The notes beneath the pieces are model-generated. The model had not been told where the DNA came from and did no database searches. It saw nothing but the letters and a program-made list of their open reading frames with translations. Shown in pieces: positions 1 through 9,859 of a stretch of DNA of 64,000 nt. The stretch spans positions 45,575 to 109,574 of the forward strand of contig PXBF01000029.1 of NCBI GenBank assembly GCA_003567005.1. Direction: 5' to 3'. Position 1 is the first letter of the stretch; every line of letters starts with the position of its first letter. A program made the position numbers and the translations under genes. This DNA is from PVC group bacterium (GTDB taxonomy: Bacteria; Verrucomicrobiota; Kiritimatiellia; UBA8416).

Positions 1-1
1 T

Positions 2-967
2 AGCTTCATTTTAACCGAGCAACGCTCGGGTGCGGTATTCGGCGTCTATGAATTGGTCCCCGGAAGAATGATCGATGCAGGCTACCAACTCTTCACAATT
101 ACCCGTGTTACCAGAACAACGATGCCAAATAGAGAACATGCAACCTCCTATCCCTCTGGAAGAAGCACACAACAAGAGACATTCTACACCACATCGCAGC
201 CATTTCATCAAGCCGACTACCGCGTTAGCATTATCGTAGATCTTATCAATCAAATTGCCTACGACTGGACACTTGATGGAGAGGACGGAGGCAGCGCGAA
301 ATATATGGAGCGACGGGGAGCCACCCTGGCATTATCACGCGGTATTCTTACCATCGCGGCCGGAGTCTTACTCGATGCAGAATGGCAAGAAACGTTCCAG
401 GATCCAAACGAAGCATTCGAAGAAGGAAGACTCTCCAGTGGCACAGGGTGGAAAGCGGATCTTTCCCTGTTAGTCCCCGTATTTGAAGATGGCCGCTGGT
501 CTGCGGCAGTGGGTGGTGGTGTTTCTTACCAGCGTGAAACATTCGACTTGGAGTACGGTCAGTGGGAGACAATTGACTTTAACGATAATACAACGACCAA
601 CGGGCTCCCCAATGGCACAACAAACGCTGTCCCCTCAGATGTGACGTCGATCGCTGGCGAAAGCTTTATCCGTCAAACCCAATCCGCCACATTATCCGAA
701 ACCGTTGTAAACGTAACCGCTCGCCTCGACTATACAGCCCCCAACTGGTTTGCCTTCGCCGGATTGCATGCAGAACCGTGGAGTGATACGGATCTACAGG
801 CAACCATTGAGCTGGATAATCAGCGAATACCGCTTTCATTCTCTCGAAGACACCCCTTCTCGGGTTATGTAGGAGCAGGCTTCACGTATCAGGATGTTCA
901 TAGTTATCTCAAATTCAAAGCCGGCGGGGTAAACGCAATACGAATGGGTGTTACCTTGTCTTTTTAA
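2..967 (+). CDS. Outer-membrane beta-barrel-like protein, 3' part (gene starts before the window)
   Basis: The reading frame is open from base 2, so the N-terminus lies outside the window. About 321 residues are visible. They alternate polar and hydrophobic residues in short strand-like runs (for example around bases 340-380, 450-560 and 700-780) and end in ...GVTLSF. A terminal Phe is the classic last-strand signature for outer-membrane barrel insertion. A Thr/Asn-rich stretch near bases 580-640 looks like an extracellular loop. I do not recognise the family; a porin-like or autotransporter-type barrel is inference. It converges on the M23 peptidase gene, and the two stop codons share the TTAA at 964-967. 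A TTG at 53 is an internal possible start, but the open frame upstream argues against it. Confidence 0.6.
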   Translation, partial: SFILTEQRSGAVFGVYELVPGRMIDAGYQLFTITRVTRTTMPNREHATSYPSGRSTQQETFYTTSQPFHQADYRVSIIVDLINQIAYDWTLDGEDGGSAKYMERRGATLALSRGILTIAAGVLLDAEWQETFQDPNEAFEEGRLSSGTGWKADLSLLVPVFEDGRWSAAVGGGVSYQRETFDLEYGQWETIDFNDNTTTNGLPNGTTNAVPSDVTSIAGESFIRQTQSATLSETVVNVTARLDYTAPNWFAFAGLHAEPWSDTDLQATIELDNQRIPLSFSRRHPFSGYVGAGFTYQDVHSYLKFKAGGVNAIRMGVTLSF

Positions 968-2100
968 TGCAATAGAATCGACAACCAACGTACACCATTG
1001 CTTCCGATTGACCATGAACCGCTACGTGAAACCACAATACGCAGACCGTTGCGTCCAAGCACCTCCTCGTCGACATCGAGCACATACGGTAAACGCTGCG
1101 CAGAAGCTTCCTCCTCTGTAGCCGGACGTCCGCCTAATACCACACCACCTTCCGAAACGGACAACACCATATTGCCACGAGGTGCGTTCTCCCCCTCCCA
1201 TAACTTGGGATAACGTGCAAAATAGTCAACCGCGCGTCTAGCATTGACAACCAGCTCAAATGCAGGCGAAACACTTTCAAGGTAAGCAAGCATGGAAAAT
1301 GCTTGAACAGCATCCGTCGACCCATACAGTGCCAATGGCTGGATACCAGCCAAATTCCACCCATGATAACGACCATGTAAGTTTCGAATATCTTCCGAAG
1401 ATGCCCAAGCAGGGAAACGGTGGTTCTGTATGACCCCCACCTCAAAGTGAAGGTGTGAGCGCACCACTGGGATAATGGAGGATGGGGTATTCCCCATAAT
1501 CCCCAGCACATCCCCTTTCTGCACTTCCGTTCCCGAGCGAATGGTATCTTCAATCTCTCGTAGGTGAGCATATAAGGTATAAATCGTGCCCATAGCGGTA
1601 TCATGCACCAACACGACATACAGACCGTAATTCGAGTGTCCAATCACACGATTCGCATAAGCAACCCTGCCATCAGCAACGGCCTTTATCGGATCCAAGG
1701 CCCGATTCCGCCTATCTCGCTGCAACGGAGCAATATCAATTCCCATGTGAAAAGCTGGCAGAAGGCGTCCCCCTGTGTTACGTGTCCTCGTACTGCCAAA
1801 ATGCGCTGACTCAATGCGACCCGATGCTGTCGCCATATATACGTCGTGATTGGTTACATCAAGCAAGTTGGTTTGTGCCGTCGGAAAACCCACCCAAATC
1901 GGTTTATAGCGTTGTCGACGCTCTTCCTCCTTGGCTTCTTCAATGGCTTGCTGCTCGAGAGCTGCTTGCTCTACCGCCGCAGCATGCAGGGCCGCTTCGC
2001 GAATGCGTTGCCGACGCGGACCAAACCACCAAATGACAAAAAGAATATCCGCAATGATAATGACGACAAGCCACCACCAATTTCGCCAAAAACGCGCCAT
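964..2100 (-). CDS. M23 family metallopeptidase with N-terminal membrane anchor
   Basis: 378 residues. The N-terminus (MARFWRNWWWLVVIIIADIL...) is one membrane segment at about residues 8-27, followed by an Ala/Glu/Gln-rich probable coiled coil at about 30-65. The middle holds the LytM/M23 zinc site: an HMGID motif (HxxxD) and HLHFE (HxH), with GxxxGxxGNT-type sequence between. These are the ligands of peptidoglycan endopeptidases, so a membrane-tethered cell-wall hydrolase or a divisome/envelope factor is likely. About 150 residues after the catalytic domain are not recognised. The start is an ATG preceded by GAGGG. It lies 19 bp downstream of ilvD on the same strand and is probably cotranscribed with it. 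Confidence 0.85.
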   Translation of the reverse strand: MARFWRNWWWLVVIIIADILFVIWWFGPRRQRIREAALHAAAVEQAALEQQAIEEAKEEERRQRYKPIWVGFPTAQTNLLDVTNHDVYMATASGRIESAHFGSTRTRNTGGRLLPAFHMGIDIAPLQRDRRNRALDPIKAVADGRVAYANRVIGHSNYGLYVVLVHDTAMGTIYTLYAHLREIEDTIRSGTEVQKGDVLGIMGNTPSSIIPVVRSHLHFEVGVIQNHRFPAWASSEDIRNLHGRYHGWNLAGIQPLALYGSTDAVQAFSMLAYLESVSPAFELVVNARRAVDYFARYPKLWEGENAPRGNMVLSVSEGGVVLGGRPATEEEASAQRLPYVLDVDEEVLGRNGLRIVVSRSGSWSIGSNGVRWLSILLH

Positions 2101-2119
2101 CGTGCACCCTCGCCAATCT

Positions 2120-3829
2120 CTATGGTCGGTCTGTTATTGCCCCTTGCGAAGCAGGCCCGACTTCTCGCGCATACTTTCCCAATACACCCCGCGTATAGCG
2201 AGGCTTCGGTTGACGCCACACGGTCTGGCGACGCGTCAACTCCGCTTCGGAAACATGTAGCATCAACTTTCGCTTACCCGCATCAATCGAAATGGTATCT
2301 CCGTTCTTAACCAATGCTAGTGGCCCACCTGTGTAAGCTTCCGGGGTTATATGTCCGACCACAAATCCATGGCTACCCCCAGAGAAACGGCCATCCGTAA
2401 TCAGGGCCACATCGCGACCTAATCCCTTGCCCATGATAGCACTCGTAGGTGACAGCATCTCACGCATCCCAGGACCGCCCTTCGGCCCCTCATAACGGAT
2501 CACGATAACATGCCCCTTACGAATTCGCCCATCCAGAATCGCCGCAAGGGCTTTCTCTTCTGACGCAAACACCTTCGCCTTCCCCTCGAATGAAGTCCCC
2601 TCTTTCCCTGATATTTTGGCAACCGCCCCTTCCGGCGCGAGATTCCCATATAATACCACCAAATGTCCTGTCGGCTTGATTGGGTTTGATAACGACCGAA
2701 TGACCGTTTGTCCTTTAGGGTATCTCTTCACGCCACGTAAATTCTGGGCCAACGTCTTACCCGTCACCGTTAAACACGACCCATCAAGCAAACCGGCATC
2801 CAATAGCATTTTCATCAGCGGCATCGTCCCGCCAATGCGCACCAAATCAGCCATAACATGTTTTCCACTCGGCTTCAGATCGGCCAATACTGGGACCTTA
2901 CGACCAATGCGGGTAAAATCATCCAACTTTAAACGTACACCAGCCGCTTCCGCCATCGCCAACAAATGCAGTACGGCATTGGTTGACCCCCCCAATGCCG
3001 TCACAACCGTTATGGCATTCAGAAAAGCCGCACGCGTCATAATATCCTTAGGGGTGATCCCCTTCTCAATCAAGTGCACCACCGCAGCCCCAGCCTCTTG
3101 ACAATCTTTTTTCTTATCCGGCGATACCGCAGCTTGTGCAGAGCTATTCGGCAGACTCATGCCCAGCGCCTCAATCGCCGACGCCATGGTATTGGCCGTA
3201 TACATACCTCCGCAAGACCCTGGCCCAGGAATCGCGCAACTCTCGATTTCGTGAAGTTCCTTGTCATCCACATCACCGCGCGCATGTCCACCGACAGCCT
3301 CAAACACGGAAACAATATCCACATCCTGGTTTTTGTGAACCCCAGGCAAAATCGTTCCGCCATACACAAAAACGGCTGGCCGATTGAGCCGTGCAATCGC
3401 AATCATACACCCAGGCATATTCTTGTCGCATCCACCTATTGCAACCAACCCATCGAATGCCTCGCAACCAGAAACCGTTTCTATCGAATCCGCGATCACT
3501 TCACGAGAAACCAAGGAATACTTCATCCCCTCTGTGCCCATGGATATCCCATCAGATATCGTGATCGTATTAAAGATAACACCTTTAGCGCCCGCAGTAT
3601 TCACCCCTACTTCTGCCTCTCGTGCCAGTTTGTCGATATGCATGTTGCAAGGCGTAACCATACTCCAGGTACTTGCAATACCTACTTGTGATTTCTGAAA
3701 ATCATCATCCGAAAACCCTACTGCATGCAACATCGCACGACTTGCAGCACGCTCCACACCATCGGTAACCGCCGCAGAGTACTGCCGATGACCACTGCAT
3801 CCACAACCCGTACCGTTTCTTTTAGCCAT
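2120..3829 (-). CDS. ilvD: Dihydroxy-acid dehydratase
   Basis: 569 residues, the normal length. It dehydrates 2,3-dihydroxy-isovalerate and its methylvalerate homologue, the third common step of valine and isoleucine synthesis, in the cytoplasm. The three cluster-ligand cysteines sit in family motifs: [15 protein letters not shown] and [13 protein letters not shown]. The C-terminal signature [14 protein letters not shown] is also present. An unusual Cys/Gly-rich N-terminal tail (GTGCGCSG) precedes the conserved region. The start ATG follows GAGGAATATTT. A strong promoter lies 60 bp upstream and the M23 peptidase gene follows after 19 bp. No other ilv or leu genes are in the window. Confidence 0.97.
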   Translation of the reverse strand: MAKRNGTGCGCSGHRQYSAAVTDGVERAASRAMLHAVGFSDDDFQKSQVGIASTWSMVTPCNMHIDKLAREAEVGVNTAGAKGVIFNTITISDGISMGTEGMKYSLVSREVIADSIETVSGCEAFDGLVAIGGCDKNMPGCMIAIARLNRPAVFVYGGTILPGVHKNQDVDIVSVFEAVGGHARGDVDDKELHEIESCAIPGPGSCGGMYTANTMASAIEALGMSLPNSSAQAAVSPDKKKDCQEAGAAVVHLIEKGITPKDIMTRAAFLNAITVVTALGGSTNAVLHLLAMAEAAGVRLKLDDFTRIGRKVPVLADLKPSGKHVMADLVRIGGTMPLMKMLLDAGLLDGSCLTVTGKTLAQNLRGVKRYPKGQTVIRSLSNPIKPTGHLVVLYGNLAPEGAVAKISGKEGTSFEGKAKVFASEEKALAAILDGRIRKGHVIVIRYEGPKGGPGMREMLSPTSAIMGKGLGRDVALITDGRFSGGSHGFVVGHITPEAYTGGPLALVKNGDTISIDAGKRKLMLHVSEAELTRRQTVWRQPKPRYTRGVLGKYAREVGPASQGAITDRP

Positions 3830-3888
3830 AAATATTCCTCATTTCATTGCGTCTGTTGTATCAGCAGATTAAAGACATAATTACAAGC

Positions 3889-3918
3889 ATTATACAAGGG
3901 TCTCCTTGCTCTTGACAA
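3889..3918 (-). promoter_or_regulatory. Sigma-70-type promoter for ilvD
   Basis: On the minus strand TTGTCA (3913-3918) is followed by an 18-bp spacer and a perfect TATAAT (3889-3894). Transcription would start near 3881, giving an ilvD leader of about 50 nt. No leader-peptide attenuator with branched-chain codons was seen in that short leader. Confidence 0.7.
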
Positions 3919-4067
3919 TGCAATCTCGTGAGCAATCATAATCAGACTCACGCCCCAAGCGCCTCTTCCTGTATTTTCACGCCTTCGCAGTCCTATGATG
4001 TATCCAACAGCAAGAGCAAGGGGAAAGCACGCTATAGACGCTAAACCATTCGCGACTCTACCCCCCC

Positions 4068-4103
4068 AAAAAAAAACGCGCTGCTATCAATAGCACCGCG
4101 TTT
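4068..4103 (-). terminator. Rho-independent terminator after rplQ
   Basis: On the minus strand the stem AAACGCG...CGCGTTT encloses an inner GCTAT/ATAGC pairing and is followed by a run of nine T. It sits 23 bp past the rplQ stop and closes the ribosomal operon. C7 (4061-4067) and G7 (4108-4114) tracts flank it symmetrically and could form an outer stem. Confidence 0.85.
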
Positions 4104-4126
4104 GGCAGGGGGGGTATCGGGACTGC

Positions 4127-4522
4127 TTACTTACTATCATCAGAGGATGCATCTGTAGAAACTACAGCCGCGCCGACCCACTCAAGAATCGCCATCTCCG
4201 CGCCATCACTGCGCCGACGACCCAATTTCAAAATTCTCGTGTAGCCCCCTGGACGCCCCTCACACAAGGGCACGATGTCCGAAAACAATAAGGCAACGGC
4301 ATCGGGCTGCCGCAACCGTGAGGCCGCAAGGCGGCGTGCATGCAGCGTTCCCTTGCGCGCCAAGGTAACAAGCTTCTCTGCCTCTATGCGCGCCAGCTTT
4401 GCCTTCTGAACCGTCGTTGTAACACGCCTACACTTGATCAAGTTACAGACCAAGGAAGACAGTAAGGCCTTCCGGTGCGAAGGGCTACGACCCAATTTAA
4501 CATTCTGTTTTTGATGCCTCAT
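4127..4522 (-). CDS. rplQ: 50S ribosomal protein L17
   Basis: 131 residues. It begins MRHQKQNVKLGRSPSHRKAL, the canonical L17 start, and carries the LITTxxRAKExR-like segment (RRVTTTVQKAKLARIEAEKL). The ATG at 4522 is preferred over in-frame upstream codons because AGGAG precedes it and the family starts with MRH. The C-terminus has an acidic Ser/Asp tail (STDASSDDSK) beyond the usual end. It is the last gene of the alpha operon, 16 bp after rpoA, with a terminator directly downstream. Confidence 0.97.
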   Translation of the reverse strand: MRHQKQNVKLGRSPSHRKALLSSLVCNLIKCRRVTTTVQKAKLARIEAEKLVTLARKGTLHARRLAASRLRQPDAVALLFSDIVPLCEGRPGGYTRILKLGRRRSDGAEMAILEWVGAAVVSTDASSDDSK

Positions 4523-4538
4523 GGTCAAATACTCCTGC

Positions 4539-5534
4539 TTAGCTCTTATCTTCAAGCAGAGATGGGTCTACGGGTACCCCTAAACCTAATCCCAGCTCTT
4601 CCAATTTTGCCTTAATTTCATTTAATGATTTCTTACCAAAGTTACGGTACTTGAGCATATCCTGCTCTGTCTTCATTGCCAATTCGCCAACCGTGGTAAT
4701 GTTCGCATTATTCAGGCAATTCGCTGCACGGACACTGAGCTCGATCTCATTGACACTCATGTTCAGCTTACGACGCAACTCTTCCTGCGAGGAACTCTCC
4801 TCTTCGGCGCCTTCCTCAAATTCAATTTCCTTATCGTCATATTCAACGAAAACATCGAGGTGGTGTGCCAGGATCGCAGCCGACAAACGCAACGCTTCCT
4901 CTGGTCGTACGCGTCCATCTGTCCATACATCTACAACAAGCTTGTCATAGTCTGTCCGTTGCCCAACGCGCGTATTCCCCGTTTCAAAATTCACACGACG
5001 CACAGGAGAAAAGGCAGCATCTATTGGAATCAGTCCGATTTCTTGTTGCGGCTTCTTGCTCAACTCTGCGGGGCGATACCCACGCCCAACTTCAAAGGTC
5101 AACTCCATCGAAAGCGACTTCGCGTCTGAAATGGTTGCGATGTGCAAATCCGGATTCAGTATCGTACCATAATCGCCAATATGAATATCACCGGCAGTAA
5201 CATCGCCCGGGCCTGAGGCTGTTAACGTTAATGTTCGCGGCTCACGTACTTCTGTCTGTACCAATACCTTTTTGAGGTTCAAAATGATATCTGTAACGTC
5301 CTCAAGCACACCATCGATAGCACAAAACTCATGATCTGCACCCTCAATACGAATCGAAGTAATCGCAGCTCCTTCAATCGAGGATAACAAAACCCGACGC
5401 AAGGAATTGCCAATCGTTCGTGCATAACCAATCTCAAAAGGCTCCGCAACAAACTGTGCGTATGTAGCTGTGGCGGTTGAGTCCTCGCGCACAACCTGAC
5501 TCGGTTTCTCAAACCTGCTTACTCGTATGGGCAT
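4539..5534 (-). CDS. rpoA: RNA polymerase alpha subunit
   Basis: 331 residues, normal length. The N-terminal dimerisation domain carries FAEPFEIGYARTIGNSLRRV-type sequence with LLSSIEGAAITS. An acidic linker (EFEEGAEEESSSQEE) leads to the C-terminal domain, where the helix-hairpin-helix LNNANITTVGELAMKTEQDM and the final NFGKKSLNEIKAKL motif bind UP-element DNA and activators. A good AAGGGG precedes the ATG. It sits directly after rpsK with no rpsD between, unlike the gamma-proteobacterial order rpsK-rpsD-rpoA. Confidence 0.98.
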   Translation of the reverse strand: MPIRVSRFEKPSQVVREDSTATATYAQFVAEPFEIGYARTIGNSLRRVLLSSIEGAAITSIRIEGADHEFCAIDGVLEDVTDIILNLKKVLVQTEVREPRTLTLTASGPGDVTAGDIHIGDYGTILNPDLHIATISDAKSLSMELTFEVGRGYRPAELSKKPQQEIGLIPIDAAFSPVRRVNFETGNTRVGQRTDYDKLVVDVWTDGRVRPEEALRLSAAILAHHLDVFVEYDDKEIEFEEGAEEESSSQEELRRKLNMSVNEIELSVRAANCLNNANITTVGELAMKTEQDMLKYRNFGKKSLNEIKAKLEELGLGLGVPVDPSLLEDKS

Positions 5535-5615
5535 CGCTATTTCCCCTTATTTATCCCGCCAAACCGGCGGTAACCCTGTCAAACTTTTTACATGTTCCAT
5601 AATGGACAAAAACGA

Positions 5616-6092
5616 TTACACACGACGACGCTTGCGTGGCCGACAACCATTGTGTGGTACTGGCGTTATGTCCTGAATTGCTGTCACGCTGAGACCGGCA
5701 GACTGCAATCCACGAACGGCACTTTCACGCCCCGCACCAGCGCCTTGCAAACGCACCTCGACTTCATGCATACCCTTGGCAGCAGCAGCGCGACCGGCTT
5801 CTTGAGCAACCAACGTCGCCGCAAAGGCCGTGCTCTTGCGCGAACCCTTGAAACCAGCGCGACCAGCACTGCTCCACGAAATCACGCCACCTTTAGGATC
5901 GCTTATGGCAACCTGCGTATTATTGAAACTGGCACGAATATGCGCAACCCCTGCTGGTACGCCACGCCCTTTGCTTCTGGACCGCTTAACCGGCTCCGCA
6001 ACCGTAGCCGGATCTGCCAAGGGAGATGCCTCAACCACAGCTTCCTGCTCAACCGCAGCGTCCGTTCCTTCTTTTTCCATTTCTTCTGCCAT
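5616..6092 (-). CDS. rpsK: 30S ribosomal protein S11 with acidic N-terminal extension
   Basis: 158 residues against a usual 125-130. The conserved core runs from about residue 45 ([21 protein letters not shown]) to the C-terminal [15 protein letters not shown] signature. The first 35 residues are an acidic, Ala/Glu/Val-rich tail starting [13 protein letters not shown]. The upstream start is supported by AAGGAG six bases before the ATG at 6092, so the extension looks genuine. S11 forms part of the 30S platform near the mRNA exit. Confidence 0.96.
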   Translation of the reverse strand: MAEEMEKEGTDAAVEQEAVVEASPLADPATVAEPVKRSRSKGRGVPAGVAHIRASFNNTQVAISDPKGGVISWSSAGRAGFKGSRKSTAFAATLVAQEAGRAAAAKGMHEVEVRLQGAGAGRESAVRGLQSAGLSVTAIQDITPVPHNGCRPRKRRRV

Positions 6093-6122
6093 ATTGCTCT
6101 CCTTCAGAATCTTAAAAAGCCT

Positions 6123-6518
6123 CTATTTTTTCGCTGCAGCACGGGCTTCCTTACCGCGAACCGCACCAACAGTACGACGGGGGCCTTTACGTGTCCGTGC
6201 ATTCGTACTGGTACGCTGCCCCCGTACTGGCAACCCCCGACGATGACGTAAACCACGATAGCTGCCAATGCTGATCAATCGACGAATGTTACCCGTCACT
6301 TCACGACGCATATCACCCTCTGTACGATACTCGCTTTGAATAACGTCAATCAGCCGGCGTAACTCTTCCGAACTCAAATCATCCGCTTTCTTCACCGGAT
6401 CCAAACCAGCTTTCTCCACAATCTCTGCGGATAACGACGGACCAATCCCGTAAATGTAACGCAATGAATACAAAATCTGTTTACGCCCAGGAATATCAAC
6501 ACCTAAAACTCTCGGCAT
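6123..6518 (-). CDS. rpsM: 30S ribosomal protein S13
   Basis: 131 residues. It starts MPRVLGVDIPGRKQILYSL and carries the helix-hairpin-helix IYGIGPSLSAEIV. The basic C-terminal tail has the GLRHRRGLPVRGQRTSTNAR signature that contacts tRNA in the P site. A strong AAGGAG precedes the ATG. rpmJ lies 49 bp upstream. Confidence 0.98.
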   Translation of the reverse strand: MPRVLGVDIPGRKQILYSLRYIYGIGPSLSAEIVEKAGLDPVKKADDLSSEELRRLIDVIQSEYRTEGDMRREVTGNIRRLISIGSYRGLRHRRGLPVRGQRTSTNARTRKGPRRTVGAVRGKEARAAAKK

Positions 6519-6567
6519 ATCTACCGCTCCTTACCAAACAATTAACTCCACGATACCTTAGCTATGC

Positions 6568-6681
6568 TTACCCCTGGCGCTGCTTGTGCCGCGGGTTCGT
6601 GCATATCACCCGAACAACACCACGACGCTTAATCACGCGACATTGCTCACACATTCTCCGAACCGAAGCTCTAACTTTCAT
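6568..6681 (-). CDS. rpmJ: 50S ribosomal protein L36
   Basis: 37 residues, found by translating the gap between rpsM and map. It begins [20 protein letters not shown] and ends [11 protein letters not shown]. The CxxC...C...H set (CEQC, then CTNPRH) is the zinc-binding form of L36. The start ATG follows an AGAGGG-type Shine-Dalgarno. infA, which usually precedes rpmJ, is absent here. Confidence 0.97.
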   Translation of the reverse strand: MKVRASVRRMCEQCRVIKRRGVVRVICTNPRHKQRQG

Positions 6682-6752
6682 AACGGAACCCTCTTTTATC
6701 TCCAAAAAGCCAGATAAAATAACGAATCTTAGACGATCCGTCTATAATAAAT

Positions 6753-7499
6753 TTACCCTGCTGTGAGAATTTCTACCTCTCCTTCACAAATCGCAATGGT
6801 ATGCTCAAAATGCGCAGATGGTTTACCATCACGCGTAACCACCGTCCAGCCATCTTCAAGCACACGTGTCCCGGCAACCCCGAAATTAACCATCGGTTCA
6901 ACCGCAAGTGTCATACCGCTCTTCAACGCAGGTCCTCGTCCTGCACGCCCATAATTGGGAACCTGAGGATCTTCATGCAAGGAGCGGCCTATGCCATGCC
7001 CCACAAAATCGCGAACGACCGAAAATCCAGCACCTTCAACCACACCTTGAACAGCATGTGAAATATTCGACAATTTCCCGTTGACACGCGCCTGCTCAAG
7101 TCCTGCTTCCAAAGAACGCTGTGTCACGCGAACCATTCGAATAACCTCAGGGTCCGTAACACCAACCAATACCGTTGTCGCCGTGTCTCCAAAAAAACCG
7201 TCAAGTAATACTCCAAAATCCAAGCTGACAACATCGCCAACAGCTATCACCCGAGGGCCTGGTATTCCATGCACTACCTCATCATTAACCGATATACAAA
7301 TTTTCCCCGGAAACCCATGATAACCATAAAATGCGCAAGTTGCTCCCTCTGCTTCAATCAGATCACCCGCAAAATCGGCAATCTCTGCAGTCGTCATTCC
7401 GGGAACCACAGAAGATGCTACCCTATCTCGTACGCGACCCGCAAGATTGCCACTTGCACGCATTGCCTCTAGCTCATGCGGTTTCTTCAAAACAATCAT
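6753..7499 (-). CDS. map: Type I methionine aminopeptidase
   Basis: 248 residues. It removes the initiator Met from nascent proteins. Metal-binding residues appear in the expected motifs: DFG (VVSLDFGVLLDGFFGDTA supplies two Asp), GHGIGRSLHEDP (His), TLAVEPMV (Glu) and the final HFEHTIAI region (Glu). The ATG at 7499 (MIVLKKPHELEAMRASG) is chosen because it matches the usual type I N-terminus and has AGGA upstream; a longer in-frame start at 7544 would overlap secY. The secY-map-rpmJ-rpsM order is the standard spc/alpha junction minus adk and infA. Confidence 0.95.
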   Translation of the reverse strand: MIVLKKPHELEAMRASGNLAGRVRDRVASSVVPGMTTAEIADFAGDLIEAEGATCAFYGYHGFPGKICISVNDEVVHGIPGPRVIAVGDVVSLDFGVLLDGFFGDTATTVLVGVTDPEVIRMVRVTQRSLEAGLEQARVNGKLSNISHAVQGVVEGAGFSVVRDFVGHGIGRSLHEDPQVPNYGRAGRGPALKSGMTLAVEPMVNFGVAGTRVLEDGWTVVTRDGKPSAHFEHTIAICEGEVEILTAG

Positions 7500-7524
7500 G
7501 CTTTCATCCTGTTCCTGCAACCAG

Positions 7525-8883
7525 TTAACTAGAGCGGCGACCACGGATCCTACTACCGCTATCTAGAAAACCATCGTAGTGATGCATAACAAGATGAGAC
7601 TCGATTTGTCGTACTGTATCAAGGATCACACCCACCATAATCAGCAAACTTGTACCCCCCAAAAAACGCGAAACCAATGGAGGCACGCGAAAATATTGGG
7701 CCAGTAAATCGGGTAATACCGCTATGGCAGTAAGAAACAATGCACCTGCCAAGGTTAAACGCGTCATCGTATTATCCAGAAAATCAGCCGTAGATCGCCC
7801 GGGACGCACCCCAGGAACATATCCACCACTCTTCTTCAGATCATCGGCAATCTGTAAGGGATTAAATTGTGTGGCTACCCAAAAATACGAGAAAAAGAGA
7901 ATCATGGAGCCAAATAACAACAAGTATAATGGCTGTCCAGCCTGCAGCATCATACCTACCGGACGCGTTGCCTCTAAACGCATCAGTAAAGCTGATGGGA
8001 AGATAATGATGGCAGAAGCAAAGATAATGGGCATAACACCAGAATAGTTCACCCGAAGCGGCATATAGGTATTTTGCCCACCATATACCTTTTTGCCAAC
8101 CACACGCCGTGTCGTATGAATGGGAATCCGACGGACCCCTTCCGTCAACAACACCGTAGCAGCTGTGACCAGAAAAACCATTGTAATAAGCCCGGTGAGC
8201 TCGAAAGGACCATGCGTTGCTTGACCCGCTACCGGAGAGAACAAGCTTACAGCCTGACCAATGGCCGTGGGCAAATCGCTGATGATATTGATCGTGATCA
8301 CCAATGAAATACCATTGCCAATGCCTCGCTCAGTGATCTGCTCACCTAACCACATCATCAGCATCGTACCCGTTGTAACCGTTAGCACGGTAAGAAAACG
8401 AAATCCCCAACCGGCCACGGCAGGAGATACAATCTCATCACCGCCAGGCATATCACCAAAACCGCGCTCCAGCGCCACAGCAAGCAAAAAACCCTGCACC
8501 AAACAGATTGCTAATGTCAAATAGCGCGTATATTGTGTGATCTTGGCCCGCCCCGAATCCCCCTCACGAGACAAGCGCTCCAATTGTGGCACGACCGCAG
8601 TCATGAGTTGAATGATGATCGATGCACTAATATATGGCATGATACCGAGGGCACCGACAGCACTTCGCCCAAGTGCCCCCCCACTAAACATGTTAATCAT
8701 CCCCATGAGACCACCGCCGAATTGATCGCGGATAGCATCCATGACGCGCTGCAAGGCCGCAACATTCACGCCTGGCGTTGGAACCAAGGCAAGAATGCGG
8801 ATGATAAACACTACGCCTAACGTAAATAAAATACGCTGACGTAACTCAGGAATCTTGAAGCAATTAACAAACGTTTTCAGCAT
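7525..8883 (-). CDS. secY: Protein translocase channel subunit SecY
   Basis: 452 residues with ten predicted membrane segments. The N-terminus (LKTFVNCFKIPELRQRILFTLGVVFIIRI) and the cytoplasmic-loop motif GIGNGISLVI are diagnostic. The plug region follows TM1 (QFGGGLMGMINMFSGGALGR). It forms the Sec pore with SecE, which is encoded about 24 kb away in this same block. It lies 7 bp after rplO. Confidence 0.98.
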   Translation of the reverse strand: MLKTFVNCFKIPELRQRILFTLGVVFIIRILALVPTPGVNVAALQRVMDAIRDQFGGGLMGMINMFSGGALGRSAVGALGIMPYISASIIIQLMTAVVPQLERLSREGDSGRAKITQYTRYLTLAICLVQGFLLAVALERGFGDMPGGDEIVSPAVAGWGFRFLTVLTVTTGTMLMMWLGEQITERGIGNGISLVITINIISDLPTAIGQAVSLFSPVAGQATHGPFELTGLITMVFLVTAATVLLTEGVRRIPIHTTRRVVGKKVYGGQNTYMPLRVNYSGVMPIIFASAIIIFPSALLMRLEATRPVGMMLQAGQPLYLLLFGSMILFFSYFWVATQFNPLQIADDLKKSGGYVPGVRPGRSTADFLDNTMTRLTLAGALFLTAIAVLPDLLAQYFRVPPLVSRFLGGTSLLIMVGVILDTVRQIESHLVMHHYDGFLDSGSRIRGRRSS

Positions 8884-8889
8884 GTCGAA

Positions 8890-9330
8890 TTATTCCGTTT
8901 CACAAGTTCCCCCGGCCGCTTCGATCTTTGTCTTTGCCGTCACACTGAAAGCCGTAGCTTTCACTGTCAATGTACGGCCTAGATCACCACGCCCGAGAAT
9001 TTTGATGCCGTCATGTGTCCCGTTCGCAAGACCCGCCTGCTTCAGAGCCGAAGAATCCACGACATCGCCATCCGCAAAACATTCTAACGCACCAACATTA
9101 ACGCCCAGTAAATCACGACGCACGGGGTTCTTGAAACCACGCTTCGGCAAACGGCGAATCAACGGCATCTGACCACCCTCAAACGCTAATTTGCGTTTGT
9201 GACCTTTGCGTGCCATTTGTCCCTTATGCCCCTTACCGCTCGTCTTCCCCTTGCCAGACGACATGCCCCTACCTAAACGCTTGGCTCGATGGCGCGCCCC
9301 CGGCGTTTTGCTCAACGAATGTAAATCCAT
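8890..9330 (-). CDS. rplO: 50S ribosomal protein L15
   Basis: 146 residues. It begins MDLHSLSKTPGARHRAKRLG and has the Gly/Lys-rich GRGMSSGKGKTSGKGHKGQ arm that penetrates 23S rRNA. The ATG at 9330 is preferred to one 13 codons upstream because GGAGAGAGGG lies before it and it matches the family start. No rpmD (L30) occurs between rpsE and rplO, where most bacteria carry it. Confidence 0.97.
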   Translation of the reverse strand: MDLHSLSKTPGARHRAKRLGRGMSSGKGKTSGKGHKGQMARKGHKRKLAFEGGQMPLIRRLPKRGFKNPVRRDLLGVNVGALECFADGDVVDSSALKQAGLANGTHDGIKILGRGDLGRTLTVKATAFSVTAKTKIEAAGGTCETE

Positions 9331-9365
9331 TTTTCCCTCTCTCCTTACAACTGCTTCCGGATGGC

Positions 9366-9857
9366 TCACACGGCAAGTTCGCGTATGCGGGCAATTTCAT
9401 CCCGTGAACGCAATTGACGCAATGCATCAACCGTCGCCTTTACAACATTCACCTTGTTATTACTACCAAGAGATTTAGCTAACACATCACGGTATCCCGC
9501 AACTTCAAGAACGGCACGTACACCACCACCAGCAATAACACCGGTACCAGGGGCAGCAGGACGCAGGAGTACTTGACCACCAGAATAACGCCCCATGACT
9601 TCGTGCGGTATGGTGCGCTCCTTCATCTGTACAGAAAACAGAGATTTACGAGCAATCTCACCACCCTTGCTTATCGCGTCTGATACTTCATTGGCCTTGC
9701 CAAAACCATACCCAATCATACCATCGCGGTTACCCACAACCACAATCGCGCTAAAACTAAAACGACGTCCACCCTTCACAACCTTGGAACAACGGTTAAC
9801 AAACACTACACGCTCTTCCAAGTCACTCTTTGGTGCATTCTCTTTCACGTCCGCCAT
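9366..9857 (-). CDS. rpsE: 30S ribosomal protein S5
   Basis: 163 residues. The double-stranded RNA-binding N-terminal domain has [20 protein letters not shown] and [10 protein letters not shown]. The C-terminal domain has [16 protein letters not shown], and the segment [21 protein letters not shown] is the family signature. An AAGGAGG lies upstream of the ATG. S5 acts in decoding fidelity and forms part of the mRNA entry channel. Confidence 0.98.
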   Translation of the reverse strand: MADVKENAPKSDLEERVVFVNRCSKVVKGGRRFSFSAIVVVGNRDGMIGYGFGKANEVSDAISKGGEIARKSLFSVQMKERTIPHEVMGRYSGGQVLLRPAAPGTGVIAGGGVRAVLEVAGYRDVLAKSLGSNNKVNVVKATVDALRQLRSRDEIARIRELAV

Positions 9858-9859
9858 GC

